This document shows positions 9,208-18,791 of a DNA stretch of 64,000 nt, in pieces. Position numbers and translations under genes: made by a program. Each line of letters starts with the position of its first letter. Within the stretch, counting starts at the first letter, position 1. The notes under the pieces were generated by a model. That model was not told where the DNA came from. It saw only the letters and a list, made by a program, of their open reading frames with translations, and ran no database searches. Source of the DNA: PALSA-693 sp963834725 (GTDB lineage: Bacteria > Actinomycetota > Acidimicrobiia > Acidimicrobiales > Palsa-688); NCBI GenBank assembly GCA_963834725.1, contig CAWICN010000001.1, forward strand, positions 3,534,001-3,598,000, written 5' to 3'.

Positions 9208-9600
9208 CGCCCCGTCCTAACCGCCGTCCACGATCAGCCAGACTAGCTCCACTCCCGCGAAGATGATCCCCGCGAGGTTGGGTCGCATTGACGGCCACTA
9301 TCGGACCGGCCCTCCACCCCTTGGGTTGATCGTTCATCTCGGACTGGTCCACCTGCCCTCAGTCGCGACGGCTTCACGGGTGGGACAGGAATTATCGGGC
9401 GCAGCGTTCGTGAACCGTATTCTTGTCGCGTGGTGGATGATCTTGAGGCGGATGCTCGAGTGCGAGCACCCCTCGCCGGGTGTACGATGGCGGTGACACG
9501 GTAGAGATCCCGGTCGTGTTGGGTCAGCTTCGGTTGGCCGGGAAGCGATTTCTGGACCCTTGTAGCGCGTCATTCGCAGCGCCGATACCAGGAGAGCGCT
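9208..9600. other. Divergent intergenic region between the stress-protein gene and the STAS gene
   Basis: No gene is visible. Both flanking genes start at its edges and point outward, so promoters of both should lie here. I do not see a strong consensus promoter that I would defend. Confidence 0.5.
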
Positions 9601-9950
9601 ATGGCTCCAGTCGAGGTCTCACCCCGCAGGGTCTCGCCTCGACGCCGGCCGATGTTTCCGGGCTGCGACGCCGATCATAGTGTCGTCTGGCTTCGAGGCG
9701 CTCACGACGCCTCCACCGTGGTGGCACTTTGCATGACCATAGCTCGGGCGATCGCGGTTGACGACACCGAGCTGGTCGTCGATTTGAGCGAGGTGACGTT
9801 CATGGATGCGGCGACGGTCGGGGTGATGATACGGGCGGAAGCGTTTCTGCGAGCGCGGTCGGATCCCCCTCAGCCCTCGCTCGGTGCGCCCTCAGCCTGG
9901 GCGGCTTGGCGGATCTCGTCGATCCACGGTCACCAGGCAGGACCAGGTGA
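9601..9950 (+). pseudogene. STAS-domain anti-sigma-factor antagonist, frameshifted
   Basis: ATG 9601 follows a good aggagag ribosome site. The frame encodes a STAS fold: a first strand VVWLRGAHD, then LVVDLSEVTFMDAATVGVMI, in which the residue after DA normally is the phosphorylatable Ser and here is Ala-Thr. The frame then loses homology near 9860. A different frame resumes with LGGLADLVDP, the usual last helix, and stops at 9948. SpoIIAA-like proteins bind anti-sigma factors; this copy would be truncated unless the indel is an error. Confidence 0.6.
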
Positions 9951-10309
9951 TGGGAACCGGGGGCGCGCCCGCTGGCCGGGTGGACGTGCTGGCAACCGAT
10001 GGAGCCGACCAAGGTGCCGAGGGGTCCGCACCCGGCCCGGCCGACCTCGCGGACCGTGTGCCTTTGCCGAGGGGTGGGCCAATCGGCGGACAGCCACCAC
10101 CCGGCAGAACACGCACCACAAGCGCGGTCGGCCCGAGGAGGCCTTGAACTGTCGGCAACTCAGATCGGCACCCTTCACCGCAGGGCCTCACCCTACGACA
10201 GCTCACGACTCGGCGGTACTGGCAACGATCGCGGCCGCCTACCACCTTGCCGCCATGTCAGGGTCGTTCAGCCTTCGGTCCCACGACCTTCTCCGCCAAC
10301 TACACCACA

Positions 10310-10861
10310 GCGTCAGCGTGCTCCTGGAAGCGGCCGTTGGCCGCCACAGGCGGGGCGGCGTTGGCGGTCGCCGCGGTGGCCGCCCCTGCCGGCTTGCGGT
10401 GGGGGGCCGGCGCCGTCTTTGGTGCTGCTGGGCGCGACGTCGCTGTTGTGCGAACACGCGGGCGGCCACGCCTGGTTCGTGCCGCTGCCAGCCCGGGCCC
10501 TGGCCGCAGTGGGGCGGTTACCGCCTCCCGCCATTCCGCCGCTGGCGTCCGGTGGCTTTGACCGCTACCGCCTGTGGGGGCGGGGTGATCGTGGCCAGCA
10601 CCACTAGGGTCAACGGCTACGGGGAGGGTTGGCCCTCCTGCCATCTCTGCGGGTGGCGGCCGGCGTGGTCGTACCGAGCTGCGGCCGATGGGGGTGGTGC
10701 GAGTGGGGGGTGAGACCTGGAGCGCGGCGTCGGTGAGCAGTCGGCTGCCCGCCGGTGCCCCGGTGCACGTGCTGGCCCGAGGGGTCCGCCTGGAGGTGTG
10801 GTCCGAGGGCGGGCACGGTTCCGGACGCAAGGTTTTTGACATCAAGGAGGATCAGCCATGA
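10310..10861 (+). pseudogene. NfeD-like membrane protein, several frameshifts
   Basis: The last 62 codons (10676-10861) form an OB-fold typical of the NfeD C-terminus: GVVRVGGETWSA, then LPAGAPVHVLARGVRLEVW. Its stop codon overlaps the ATG of the following stomatin-type gene (ATGA), the classic nfeD-stomatin arrangement. Upstream, hydrophobic Ala/Val/Leu stretches expected of the membrane helices occur, but scattered over three frames (about 10320-10660), so at least two indels have broken the gene. NfeD proteins partner SPFH proteins in membrane microdomains. Confidence 0.6.
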
Positions 10862-11778
10862 TCGCCGTCATTGTTGCTGTCGCTGTCCTCGTGGTCGCCC
10901 TGCTGGCCGGGGCGGCCGCGGCCATAAAGATCATCCGGGAATACCAGCGGGTGGTGCTCTTCCGCCTGGGACGATCCACCGGGGCCCGGGGTCCGGGACT
11001 AATAGTGATCAACCCGATCACCGACCGGGTCACCCTGGTCGACCTGCGCGAGCAATTCCTCGAGGTGCCCCACCAGGTGGCCATCACCAAGGACAACGCT
11101 TCCATCGCCATCGACTTCATCATCTTCACCAAGGTGTTCGACCCGGTCACGTCGGTGCTGGCCGTCAGAGACTTCCGGGGTGCAGCCCTCAATGTCGCCG
11201 CCACCACGCTGCGGGCGGTGGTGGGCGACATGAGCCTGGACGAGGTGCTGTCCAAGCGCGAGGACATGAACAACACCCTGCGCCTCAGGCTCGACGACGT
11301 CACCGAGCGCTGGGGGGTCAAGGTGACCAACGTCGAGGTCCGCGAGATCAACCCACCCCCCGGCGTGCTCGACGCCATGACCCGCCAGATGTCGGCAGAG
11401 CGGACCCGGCGGGCGGTAGTGACCGAGGCGGAAGGCACCAAACAGGCCGCCATCACCGTGGCCGAGGGCCAGAAGCAGTCGGCTATCCTGGCCGCCGAGG
11501 GCGACCGGCAGGCGGCCATCGTGCAGGCCGAAGGGTTCGCGCTGGCGCTGCAGCAGATCCACGAGTCAGCCAAGGGGCTCGACGCCAACACCATGACCCT
11601 CCAATACTTCGACGCCCTCAAAAAGCTGGGCGCCTCGTCCGCCACCAAGTTCGTGGTGCCCATGGAGCTATCCGGACTACTGGCCGGCATGACCAGTTCG
11701 GTGGGCCAGTCCTTCGCCAATGGCAACATCGCAACCAACGCCAGGGCCGCCAACCGCAACACTACTGCTGCGAGCTGA
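10858..11778 (+). CDS. SPFH/Band 7 (slipin/stomatin-type) membrane scaffold protein
   Basis: The 306-residue protein has an N-terminal membrane helix (about residues 2-25). The prohibitin-like SPFH domain follows (YQRVVLFRLGR near residue 29-39, then a long alpha/beta region with LRAVVGDMSLDEVLSKRE). Next is an Ala/Glu-rich coiled coil with the AEGTKQAAITVAEG, AEGQKQ and AEGDRQ heptads typical of slipins, and a C-terminal oligomerisation part. A GGAGG-like ribosome site precedes ATG 10858. It is translationally overlapped with the NfeD remnant. Family role: multimeric membrane-domain organiser. Confidence 0.92.
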   Translation: MIAVIVAVAVLVVALLAGAAAAIKIIREYQRVVLFRLGRSTGARGPGLIVINPITDRVTLVDLREQFLEVPHQVAITKDNASIAIDFIIFTKVFDPVTSVLAVRDFRGAALNVAATTLRAVVGDMSLDEVLSKREDMNNTLRLRLDDVTERWGVKVTNVEVREINPPPGVLDAMTRQMSAERTRRAVVTEAEGTKQAAITVAEGQKQSAILAAEGDRQAAIVQAEGFALALQQIHESAKGLDANTMTLQYFDALKKLGASSATKFVVPMELSGLLAGMTSSVGQSFANGNIATNARAANRNTTAAS

Positions 11779-12034
11779 GGCGGCTCCAGCATGAGACACC
11801 CCCAAAACGCCCGATCCGCTCGAGAGCATCGCAAACAGCCAAGCGGCCTTCGCTGGCTAACGCCTGACGGTAGGCAAGTCTCTGGTGTGGTGGTCGGGGC
11901 CTGCAGCCGGGCACGACCCGCGGCCATTGACCCCGCCCACGCAGCTTGAGGCCTGCCTTTTTAAGCCACCGCTCGATGGCGTTCTGCTTGCGGCGAGAAA
12001 GGTCCTGAGGACTACTTTCTCACGGGCCACCTAC
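11779..12034. other. Intergenic, no gene seen
   Basis: Short frames only, between the SPFH gene and the DUF899 remnant. Confidence 0.5.
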
Positions 12035-12219
12035 ATGCGGGAGATGCCAGGGGTCAGCGCCTTCGCTCTCGAGGACGGCGTCGTGTATCACACCTACTCG
12101 GCCTACGCGCGTCGCGTGGATGGCCTCTGAGGCATGTACCAGTGGCTCGACCAGCGCCGCGTGGCCGCAACGAGAGGGGTCTGTGGGTCCGCCGCCACGA
12201 CGAATACGACACCGTCTGA
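12035..12219 (+). pseudogene. C-terminal remnant of a DUF899 (thioredoxin-like) protein
   Basis: The translation PGVSAFALEDGVVYHTYSAY, then ARRVDGL-stop-GMYQWLD, then in a shifted frame APRGRNERGLWVRRHDEYD and a stop, matches the end of DUF899 family proteins. There the stop position is normally Trp (DxLWGMYQWLD). Two lesions are visible: a TGG-to-TGA nonsense change at about 12128-12130 and a one-base shift near 12155. The N-terminal two thirds are absent. Confidence 0.65.
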
Positions 12220-12677
12220 CACTCCTGCGAGGACGCGGCAACAGCGACCCCGCCACGCCCCGGACGAACACACCGGCACCCCGGATCCAGCGGCCGTGCT
12301 TGCCCGCAAGATGGCCGGGTGATCCGCTTGAGGGTCGACGACGTGGAGCGGTTAGCCAACGAGGGCGGGGCGATGGGCGGCGATCGGTTTGGGTTCGAAT
12401 GGTTTGGAGGTGGTCAACTGTCAACCTCCCGGTGGGGTGCGGATGCCACGCCGTCGTCGGCCGCGCATGCCCGCTGGGACGAGGAGCTCGACTTGCCGTC
12501 GTGAGGTCTCCCAGGTGGGGCGGTTACGCGTAGCGCGTGGACCCGGTTCCATCGCTTTTTATGTTTTGGCCGAGAGTGGGGAGGCCTCCAGGACCGATGC
12601 CCGCGAACAAGTCTTCAGGGACCCTTCCGGCCCCGACTTCGCCCGGCTATCGGGCTACTCGTCCGGGGTAGCGGCGA
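12220..12677. other. No secure gene
   Basis: A forward frame of 61 codons (12319-12504) has somewhat protein-like composition, but no start signal or family. Confidence 0.4.
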
Positions 12678-13757
12678 TCAGCCCCGGCTCCTGTCCCTAG
12701 ACGCCGGGCTCGTTGGCGGTGAGGACTCCCGGGGTCGGCCAAGAGCCGCGACCGATCGCCGTTGCGGCTTGCCGTTCGGGATCTGTTCAGGCGAGTCCGT
12801 GGCGCTGCGATGATGGGGGTGTCGGCGTGCGGCGGTGTTCGTGGCGGATGGCCAGTTGACGTCGCTCGCGCAGCGGACGCTTTCGAGGAATCGGATTAGC
12901 GCGGCAGAGGAGTCGATCTGGCCTCGGTCGACCCCGTGGCGGGCGAGTCGCGGGCAGGCGTGGTGAGCGTTGTGCCACGAATCACCGAAGCTCAGCAGCG
13001 CGAGGGGGGCGAAGTTGGTGCTGTTGTCGCGGGTGCGAAAGGGACGGGTGCCGAACATGTGCCCGACCGAGTTGACCGCCCAGGTGACGTGATGAAGCAG
13101 GAAGATGCGCACGCCGCCCGCCCATAGCAAGGTCGCCAAGGCTCCGGCGAGGGTGCCCGTCAACAGCCAGCCCAGCAGGGTCGGCACCGCCAGGGATAGG
13201 AGCACCCACACCGTCGCGGTTTCCGAGATGACCTGCAGGTCGTGGTCGGCGAGCAGATCGGGGATCCACCGCTCGGGATGCGATGGGTTGGCTTCGAAGA
13301 ACCAGCCGACCTGGGCGTGCCACAAGCCCCGAAGTTGGGGGCCGAACCCGGTGCCGTAGCGCCATGGAGAATGTGGATCGTCGGGCGAGTCGGCGTGGGC
13401 GTGGTGACGGCGATGCTGGGCCACCCAGGTGAACACCGATCCTTCTGCGGCCATCGACCCGGCTACGGCGAGGATGATCTTGAGCGGCCGGGTGGGGCGG
13501 AAACTGCGATGGCTCAGCATCCGGTGGAACCCGACGGACAGGCCGTGTCCGGTTACCAGGTACATCCCGGCGGCGATCGCTAGGGCCATCCGACTGACCC
13601 CGTCATCCCAGGCCCAAATGACAGCCCAGACTAGGCCGGCGAGCGGTAAGCCGATCAGCACCACTGCGCTGAGCCGCTGGACCCTTCCCGCCGATGCGGG
13701 CGGCGCGAGGTGACCTCTGGGGTGGGCTTCGGCTTGTCTGGAAGTCCTGGGAGCCAC
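12678..13757 (-). CDS. Acyl-CoA / fatty-acid delta-9 desaturase
   Basis: This integral-membrane diiron desaturase has the three histidine boxes of the stearoyl-CoA desaturase class: HRMLSH (residues 78-83), HRRHHAH (115-121) and HNAHH (262-266). Two pairs of hydrophobic helices surround them (about 30-65, 92-110, 180-225). It would introduce a cis double bond into saturated acyl chains at the membrane using O2 and an electron donor. The C-terminus after residue 300 is Pro/Arg/Ser-rich and unlike usual homologues, so the true stop may have been moved by an indel. Single gene, no obvious operon partner. Confidence 0.9.
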   Translation of the reverse strand: MAPRTSRQAEAHPRGHLAPPASAGRVQRLSAVVLIGLPLAGLVWAVIWAWDDGVSRMALAIAAGMYLVTGHGLSVGFHRMLSHRSFRPTRPLKIILAVAGSMAAEGSVFTWVAQHRRHHAHADSPDDPHSPWRYGTGFGPQLRGLWHAQVGWFFEANPSHPERWIPDLLADHDLQVISETATVWVLLSLAVPTLLGWLLTGTLAGALATLLWAGGVRIFLLHHVTWAVNSVGHMFGTRPFRTRDNSTNFAPLALLSFGDSWHNAHHACPRLARHGVDRGQIDSSAALIRFLESVRCASDVNWPSATNTAARRHPHHRSATDSPEQIPNGKPQRRSVAALGRPRESSPPTSPASRDRSRG

Positions 13758-14078
13758 CGGTCTACGACCTCCGCGTTATTCGACCCGGGCCGCAGTGGCC
13801 TTGCCGCCCCGAGCCTCGGTCGTCATCCTTGAATGGTGCCCGACTCCATCCAGGTCTAATCATGCATCCAGGTCTAATCATGTGAGAGTCGCCGACCCGA
13901 ATCTCGGCTCAAGACCAAACCCGACCGGCGGTGGGCGTGCCCGGTCGGGGGCCGGCTGCTGGCGTGGCCGGACGAGCCGACTCGGTGTGTCCCTGGCCAC
14001 GACCTGGCGCACCTGGGTCGACGCGATTATGTGCGGGCTGGTGACGCAGTGTTGTTGGGTCGATGACAGGATGGGTGG
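13758..14078. other. Intergenic region with an 18-bp tandem repeat
   Basis: Divergent promoter space between the desaturase and the acetyltransferase genes. The only structure seen is the tandem repeat at 13847-13882. Confidence 0.5.
13847..13882. repeat. Perfect 18-bp direct tandem repeat
   Basis: The unit catccaggtctaatcatg occurs at 13847-13864 and again, immediately adjacent, at 13865-13882. It lies about 90 bp upstream of the desaturase start and 200 bp upstream of the acetyltransferase start, so it could be a pair of regulator binding sites. Slippage is equally possible. Confidence 0.8.
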
Positions 14079-14648
14079 ATGGAAGATGAGTTGCGGTCGG
14101 GGCCTGTGGCTTCACGTAGGGCGACTGTCGCCGACGCTGCGATCCTCGCTGGACTGCTCCACGACTCCAACGTCGAGTTCGGTGAGCCATCCCCTGGACC
14201 GGAAGTGCTCGCAAGCCGGCTGGGCCGCCTTCTCGCCGCGGACAGCACGCTCGCCGTGCTGGCCGGAGGTCCGTCGGGTCCGCCGGTGGGATTTGGGCTG
14301 ATGACGTTGCGTTCCAATGTCTGGTATGACACCCCGGTGGCACTCCTCGATGAGCTGTATGTCGTGCCGTCGATGAGGGGCCGTGGCATCGGCTCTGCCC
14401 TGCTCGAGTCAGGTTGCGCGCTCGTCCGGAGTCGTGGCGTCGAGGTGATGGAGATCAACGTGGACGGCGAGGACCGAGACGCCCGCCGCTTCTACGAGCG
14501 CCACGGTTTCAGCTGTGTGCATGGCGACCACGCCGAGCCTGAGCTGTACTACAGCCGTGAGCTCCCCTCAGCCATCGTGACCCCGCCGAGGGGACCAGCT
14601 GCGGTAGTCGCCGCCCCTGTTGAGGAGCCGGGGCGTCTTGCCGAGTAG
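14079..14648 (+). CDS. GNAT-family N-acetyltransferase
   Basis: The 189-residue protein has the GNAT acetyl-CoA binding motif A, LDELYVVPSMRGRGIGSALL (residues about 91-110). It is preceded by strand GFGLMTLRSN and followed by the motif B segment VMEINVDGEDRDARRFYERHGF. The acceptor substrate is unknown. About 25 extra residues at the C-terminus, rich in Pro and Ala, are outside the fold. It lies 157 bp ahead of a P-loop kinase gene on the same strand, possibly co-transcribed. Confidence 0.88.
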   Translation: MEDELRSGPVASRRATVADAAILAGLLHDSNVEFGEPSPGPEVLASRLGRLLAADSTLAVLAGGPSGPPVGFGLMTLRSNVWYDTPVALLDELYVVPSMRGRGIGSALLESGCALVRSRGVEVMEINVDGEDRDARRFYERHGFSCVHGDHAEPELYYSRELPSAIVTPPRGPAAVVAAPVEEPGRLAE

Positions 14649-14805
14649 ATGGTGGCGCGTAGATCGTGTTCGGCCTGGTGGCGAGCCATTCTGACCGGCC
14701 TCGACGCCCCCGATCGCGCCCGCCACGTCCGAGAACGAGGTGCCGAGTCTCCGTTTGAAGTCAAATCGGCAGCGAGACGCGGTCCGGTGTGGTTTCGTGC
14801 GTCCG

Positions 14806-15270
14806 ATGCGAGTCGTTGTTCTCGGCCCGGGAGGAGCGGGCAAGAGCACGTTCGCTCGGCGACTCGCTGCGCGCACTGGGGCCAGGTTGATCGAGATAGA
14901 CAACGTGTTCTGGGCGCCCGGTCTGGTTCCCCTGCCGGTCTGGGAGTGGGAGAAGCGCCAAGGCGAGATCTTCGGTGGCGACGACTGGATCGCCGATGGG
15001 GATCTGGGTCCCTACGACGCCCTCGACATACGACTGGGGAAAGCCGACGCAGTGGTCCTGTTGGATGTACCCCTCCGGACCTGTGTGTGGCGGACCCTGC
15101 GACGGTCTTGTGAACGTCTCGACTATTGGAGATGGCTGCTGAGCTGGCACCGTCGCTACCGTCCTCGCCTGCTGACCGCCGTGGCCGCCCACCCCCAGGT
15201 TCGGCTCCTGGTCGCGAGAAACACCACCGACATTGAGCAGGCCATGAATGAGCTCAACTCCGTGAAATAA
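14806..15270 (+). CDS. P-loop adenylate-kinase-like protein (topology-modulation type)
   Basis: I start at ATG 14806 because the P-loop strand begins directly after it (MRVVVLGPGGAGKST), although the frame extends upstream to 14740. The 154-residue protein has Walker A GPGGAGKST at residues 7-15. Next come the IEIDNVFW segment and the VVLLDVPLRTCVWRTLRR helix seen in small nucleotide kinases such as FlaR-like topology modulation proteins. A Trp-rich lid region (YWRWLLSWHRRY) follows. The substrate is not known. It is likely in the same transcript as the preceding acetyltransferase. Confidence 0.8.
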   Translation: MRVVVLGPGGAGKSTFARRLAARTGARLIEIDNVFWAPGLVPLPVWEWEKRQGEIFGGDDWIADGDLGPYDALDIRLGKADAVVLLDVPLRTCVWRTLRRSCERLDYWRWLLSWHRRYRPRLLTAVAAHPQVRLLVARNTTDIEQAMNELNSVK

Positions 15271-15438
15271 GCCACGATGCCCACCATGCGCCTCGTTGCT
15301 CGACGGCCAACGGGAGGCCCCCCGGCTCGATGGGGACGGTGATGCCGTCGCTGATCGCCAGGCGGGAGGCGAATGGTCCCGCCTCCCCGGCCCGCGCCGA
15401 CCGAGCACGGGCCTGGATGTCGACGGCTGGAGTCGTTT

Positions 15439-16332
15439 TCACCACGTCTCGGCCTGCTCGAACCACTCCGTGAGGTTGGCCTGGATCCGCTGGCCGGTCG
15501 TGGCCAGGCGAGACGGCCGATAGGCGGCTTCGATCGATAGCGCCCGCAGCACTTGACAGGCCATCATGAACGTCGCCACCGGGCCAGGTGTGTCCGCCTT
15601 GGTCGCCTCGATCACGATCTGAGCGGCGTCGTGCTCGCAGGACGAGGGGCCAACCAGGCACCAGAAGGTCAGATTCACCAGGTCGAATCGCCAGTCGCCC
15701 GGTCCGGCGATCTCCCAATCGAACACCCCGCACACCGAGTCGCCATCCACCAGGCAGTTGCGCTGATGGAAATCGCCGTGAACGATCGAGGTCTCGATCA
15801 TCTCCAGGTAGCCGGCTCGGTCCAGTACGTGTCGGAGCCTCTGCTCGAGAGCTCTAGGAACCGATGGCGGCAGAGTAGCCAGCCAACCACGCGCCGCCGC
15901 CTCAGCGTCAGCGCCCCAATCGCGGCGAAGGCCAGAGTCGGCGTCGTGTCGACGCGCCAACCCCACCAGCTGCCGGGCATGATCGGATCCCAGGCGGCGT
16001 GGCACCTCACCGCCCAAGCACTCCTGCAGCGACCACACGGTCTCCCCCACGGTCCCGGTCCCGACATACCTCGGGGCCGGGTAACCGTCCTCCCTTAGCC
16101 TGGTCGCCATTGCCGCACCGGTAGCCCACACCGAGGCCAACTCGACCTGAGGGAGAACTTTGAGGACCAGGCGCTCGTGGTTCGAGTCGGTCACCAGAAC
16201 CGCACCGAAAAGCCCTCCGGCCAGCGGGCCCACCACCCGGAGCCGCAACGAGTCCGCAACGCGACCAACCATGCTGGCCGTCGGCTTATCCATCCACCAG
16301 CCGCCATCCCCACGTCCCCTGGTATCGGCCAC
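15439..16332 (-). CDS. Aminoglycoside-phosphotransferase-like kinase (APH family)
   Basis: The protein has up to 297 residues; a second ATG at 16293 is an alternative start. The N-lobe contains a glycine loop and the ATP-binding Lys in RLVLKVLPQ. The C-lobe has the Brenner-type motif VHGDFHQRNCLV and the metal-binding FDWEIAGPGDWRFDLVNL. These are the catalytic motifs of APH/choline-kinase-fold enzymes. Whether the substrate is an antibiotic or a metabolite cannot be told, because the APH family is broad. Monocistronic by layout, convergent with the kinase at 14806. Confidence 0.82.
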   Translation of the reverse strand: MADTRGRGDGGWWMDKPTASMVGRVADSLRLRVVGPLAGGLFGAVLVTDSNHERLVLKVLPQVELASVWATGAAMATRLREDGYPAPRYVGTGTVGETVWSLQECLGGEVPRRLGSDHARQLVGLARRHDADSGLRRDWGADAEAAARGWLATLPPSVPRALEQRLRHVLDRAGYLEMIETSIVHGDFHQRNCLVDGDSVCGVFDWEIAGPGDWRFDLVNLTFWCLVGPSSCEHDAAQIVIEATKADTPGPVATFMMACQVLRALSIEAAYRPSRLATTGQRIQANLTEWFEQAETW

Positions 16333-16829
16333 AACCCATCCTCGCCGACCTCACCGGGACATCCAACAGCGCCCGACGCCATCGTCGCACAGCCTCCACC
16401 ATCCCCAAACGTCATCCAGCAACTCGACGCTGCCATGTCACCTGCCGGGGTAGGTGGGGCACCTGAAGTCCGAGGACGGTCGCCGCTGCGTACTTTCTCA
16501 AACCTCTCTCGAATGTTCGGTTCGGGGGCCCAAAGCAGTCGGACCAATCGAGCCCGTTCGGTTCGCTGCCCCATCCCGACTGCCCGGCGAATGAGCCGCC
16601 CATCGTCGGCGACCACTCAGTGTGTGCAGAATGGAGCGACTGAGGTCAGGTTTGAGGTCGGGTCACCTTGCCAGTGTTCGGCGACATCCGAGGTACCACG
16701 ATGGCCAAAGAGGCCCCGCCAACCTGTCATTAGCAAGCACGGCCAAGACATCACCGGATAGTGAAACCGACTACACGTCGTCGTCGGCCAGGTCGGCGTC
16801 CTACCGGGCGATGTCGCTACGGCGCAGCC
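16333..16829. other. No secure gene
   Basis: Frames on both strands cross this stretch without family features. Confidence 0.4.
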
Positions 16830-17107
16830 CGGGCCGGGCCCGACCAGTCTCACCTTCCCGAACACCGGTTCGGTCTGGAAGGTTCGGATCGATTGGGCCG
16901 TGGCGCGAGTTGAACCGACGACGTGTCGGGTTGCCATCCATTTCTCCCACCAGTGGCTGAGAAGCCTGCGCCCAGTTGGGTCGGCGGTACCTCCCGTCTC
17001 TGCTCCCTCTGTTTCGCTTGTCGTGCCGGGTCGGCCTCGGCGGCTGTGTCGAACGATTCGGACCGTTGCCGACCTGCCGCGTCCCGCCAGAACGATGCTC
17101 CTATGTT
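16830..17107 (-). pseudogene. N-terminal remnant of a phage-type tyrosine integrase
   Basis: On the reverse strand one frame reads SFWRDAAGRQRSESFDTAAEA, the usual three-stranded arm-binding domain of integrases. After a shift the next frame reads LLSHWWEKWMATRHVVGSTRA, the start of the core-binding SAM-like domain, with VFGKVRL further on. The catalytic domain is missing. It directly follows the small gene at 17110. It shows that an integrated element once ended here, 2.3 kb left of the first tRNA-Ile repeat. Confidence 0.5.
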
Positions 17108-17109
17108 TG

Positions 17110-17538
17110 TCAAGGCTCCGTGTTGGCTGTTTTGAGGGTGTCGAGGAGGCGGGCGGTGTCGGCTTTGAGGTGGTCGATGGTGTAGGTGCCGTAGAGGGGT
17201 AGGCGGGCTCGGTTGTAGTCGAGGTCGGCGTCGAGCCAGCCGACGAGGAACTCGAGGAGGCTGACCAGCTGGATGGTGTCTGTGTGGTCGAGGGTGGTGG
17301 GGTGTTGCTGGGCGGGGACGGCACAGGTGTGTTTTGTGTGGGGGCCGAGGACTTCGATGATGTGGTCGGCGAGGTGCTCGGCCGCGGCCTGGTGCAGGCC
17401 GATGGTGATGATGACGGCTCGCTTGCCGCAGCGCAGTCGTATGAGCCACGCCTGGTCGGGTGGCCGCCCGCGGCTGCTGGCCGAGCCGTAGTCGACCTCG
17501 ACGACCACTGGTGCGGGCGCATAAGGCTGGAAGGGCAT
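17110..17538 (-). CDS. Hypothetical protein of a mobile-element type
   Basis: The start ATG 17538 is chosen for its aggaaagga ribosome site. The 142-residue product begins MPFQPYAPAPVVVEVDYG and has a beta-rich first half (WLIRLRCGKRAVIITIGLH). A helical second half follows (VSLLEFLVGWLDADLDYNR, HLKADTARLLDTLK). No known family. It lies immediately upstream of an integrase remnant on the same strand, a position often occupied by small accessory genes of integrative elements; any function there is speculative. Confidence 0.6.
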   Translation of the reverse strand: MPFQPYAPAPVVVEVDYGSASSRGRPPDQAWLIRLRCGKRAVIITIGLHQAAAEHLADHIIEVLGPHTKHTCAVPAQQHPTTLDHTDTIQLVSLLEFLVGWLDADLDYNRARLPLYGTYTIDHLKADTARLLDTLKTANTEP

Positions 17539-17748
17539 GTGGGTTCCTTTCCTGATGGGCGTCGGCGGCCAGGGAGCAGACAAGACAGGGATGAGCCACT
17601 CAGCGGGGAGGGCAGGCTCTTACAAGGACAGCGGCCCTGGTCGTCGAGGCGAGGGGATGGGCTCGCGGCGGCGGGCCGGCAGATCGTTCGCAGGACAGCC
17701 CGGAGGGTGTCAGCCGGTTAGGGGGCAGACCTGCCGCCGCGGGCGGCT

Positions 17749-18791
17749 TTAGGAGCGAGGCAGCTGCTTGTAGACCTCGCGGGCGACGTAGCGTTTGAGG
17801 ACCCGGATGATCTCGAGTTTGGATCGGCCTTCTTCGAGGCGGCGGGCCATGTGTGCCTGGGTGCGGGGATCGGAACGCAGGCGGGTGATGACCACGCCCC
17901 AAAGCGCCGAGTTGGCTTGGCGGTCGCCGCCGCGGTTGAGCCGGCGGCGGGTGACCTTGCCCGAGGACGCCTCGATGGGTGACACCCCGCACAGATGCGC
18001 CCAGGCCGCCCCGGAGTGCAGCCGACCCGGGTTATCGCCGGCGGTGACCAAAAGCGAGGCGGCGGTGTCCACGCCCACCCCATGCAGGTCGAGCAGCCCC
18101 GGGGCTACTTCTTGGACCAGCTCTGCGAGCAGCCCGTCGAGCCTCGCCTTCTCCTCGTCGAGGGCCAGTACCCGCCGGCCCAGGGTGCGCAGCGCGGTCT
18201 TGGTGGCGAAGATCACCCGGTCGCCGCCCGGGCGGGGACGCATAGCCGCGGCCCGCCTGGCGATGAGCTCGCGCGACACGCCGTGCAGAGACCGACGGAT
18301 CTCCTCAGGAGCGGTGAATCCCAGGTGGCGGATCTGGTTGAGCGCCGCGACCTTCGTCGAGCGGGCCGAGCGTTTGGCCACCACCAGCGCCCGGATCGCT
18401 TCCACATTGCCGTCGCGGGTCTTGGCCGAACCTAGGGCCCGGCCCCCCTGGGTCGCCCGGGCTGTCTCGATCGCGTCGAGCGGATCAGACTTGCCTTGGC
18501 GCCGGCGGGCCTGGCGGTTGGGCCGGTCCACCTCGACCACCTCGACCTCGGCGTTGCGCAAGTACCGGGCCAGCCCTATACGAGCCCGTTCCCTCCACTC
18601 CGACGCGGGCCACCGGACCAAAGCCTCCCAGCCAGCTCAGCAGCTGGCGGTGGCCGCTGCTGTCGGCGGGGAACGCCTCCACCCCCAACAGACCCCCCGA
18701 ACGAATCCAGCGCCGCCGCCACGTTGAGCTTCAGGTGCGTGTCCACGCCACCCGTCACCCGCCGCGCCGCATCTACAGTTGTCATGGCCAT
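17749..18791 (-). pseudogene. IS110-family transposase, frameshifted
   Basis: IS110 transposases have an N-terminal RuvC-like DEDD domain and a C-terminal Transposase_20 domain. Here the N-terminal frame gives GVDTHLKLNVAAALD (first Asp). A second frame gives GVEAFPADSSGHRQLLSWL and VEGTGSYRAG (Glu). The third and longest frame, from about 18600 to the stop at 17749, gives KSDPLDAIETAR (last two Asp) and the C-terminal LHGVGVDTAASLLVTAGDN and LCGVSPIEASSGK motifs. The complete protein is therefore spread over three frames by two indels near 18650-18700 and 18560-18600. IS110 elements lack inverted repeats, so the ends were not defined. Confidence 0.8.

Noticed and set aside
10755..11867. A 370-codon forward frame and a 361-codon reverse frame
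   Set aside because: Both overlap the well-supported SPFH gene at 10858-11778 in other frames.
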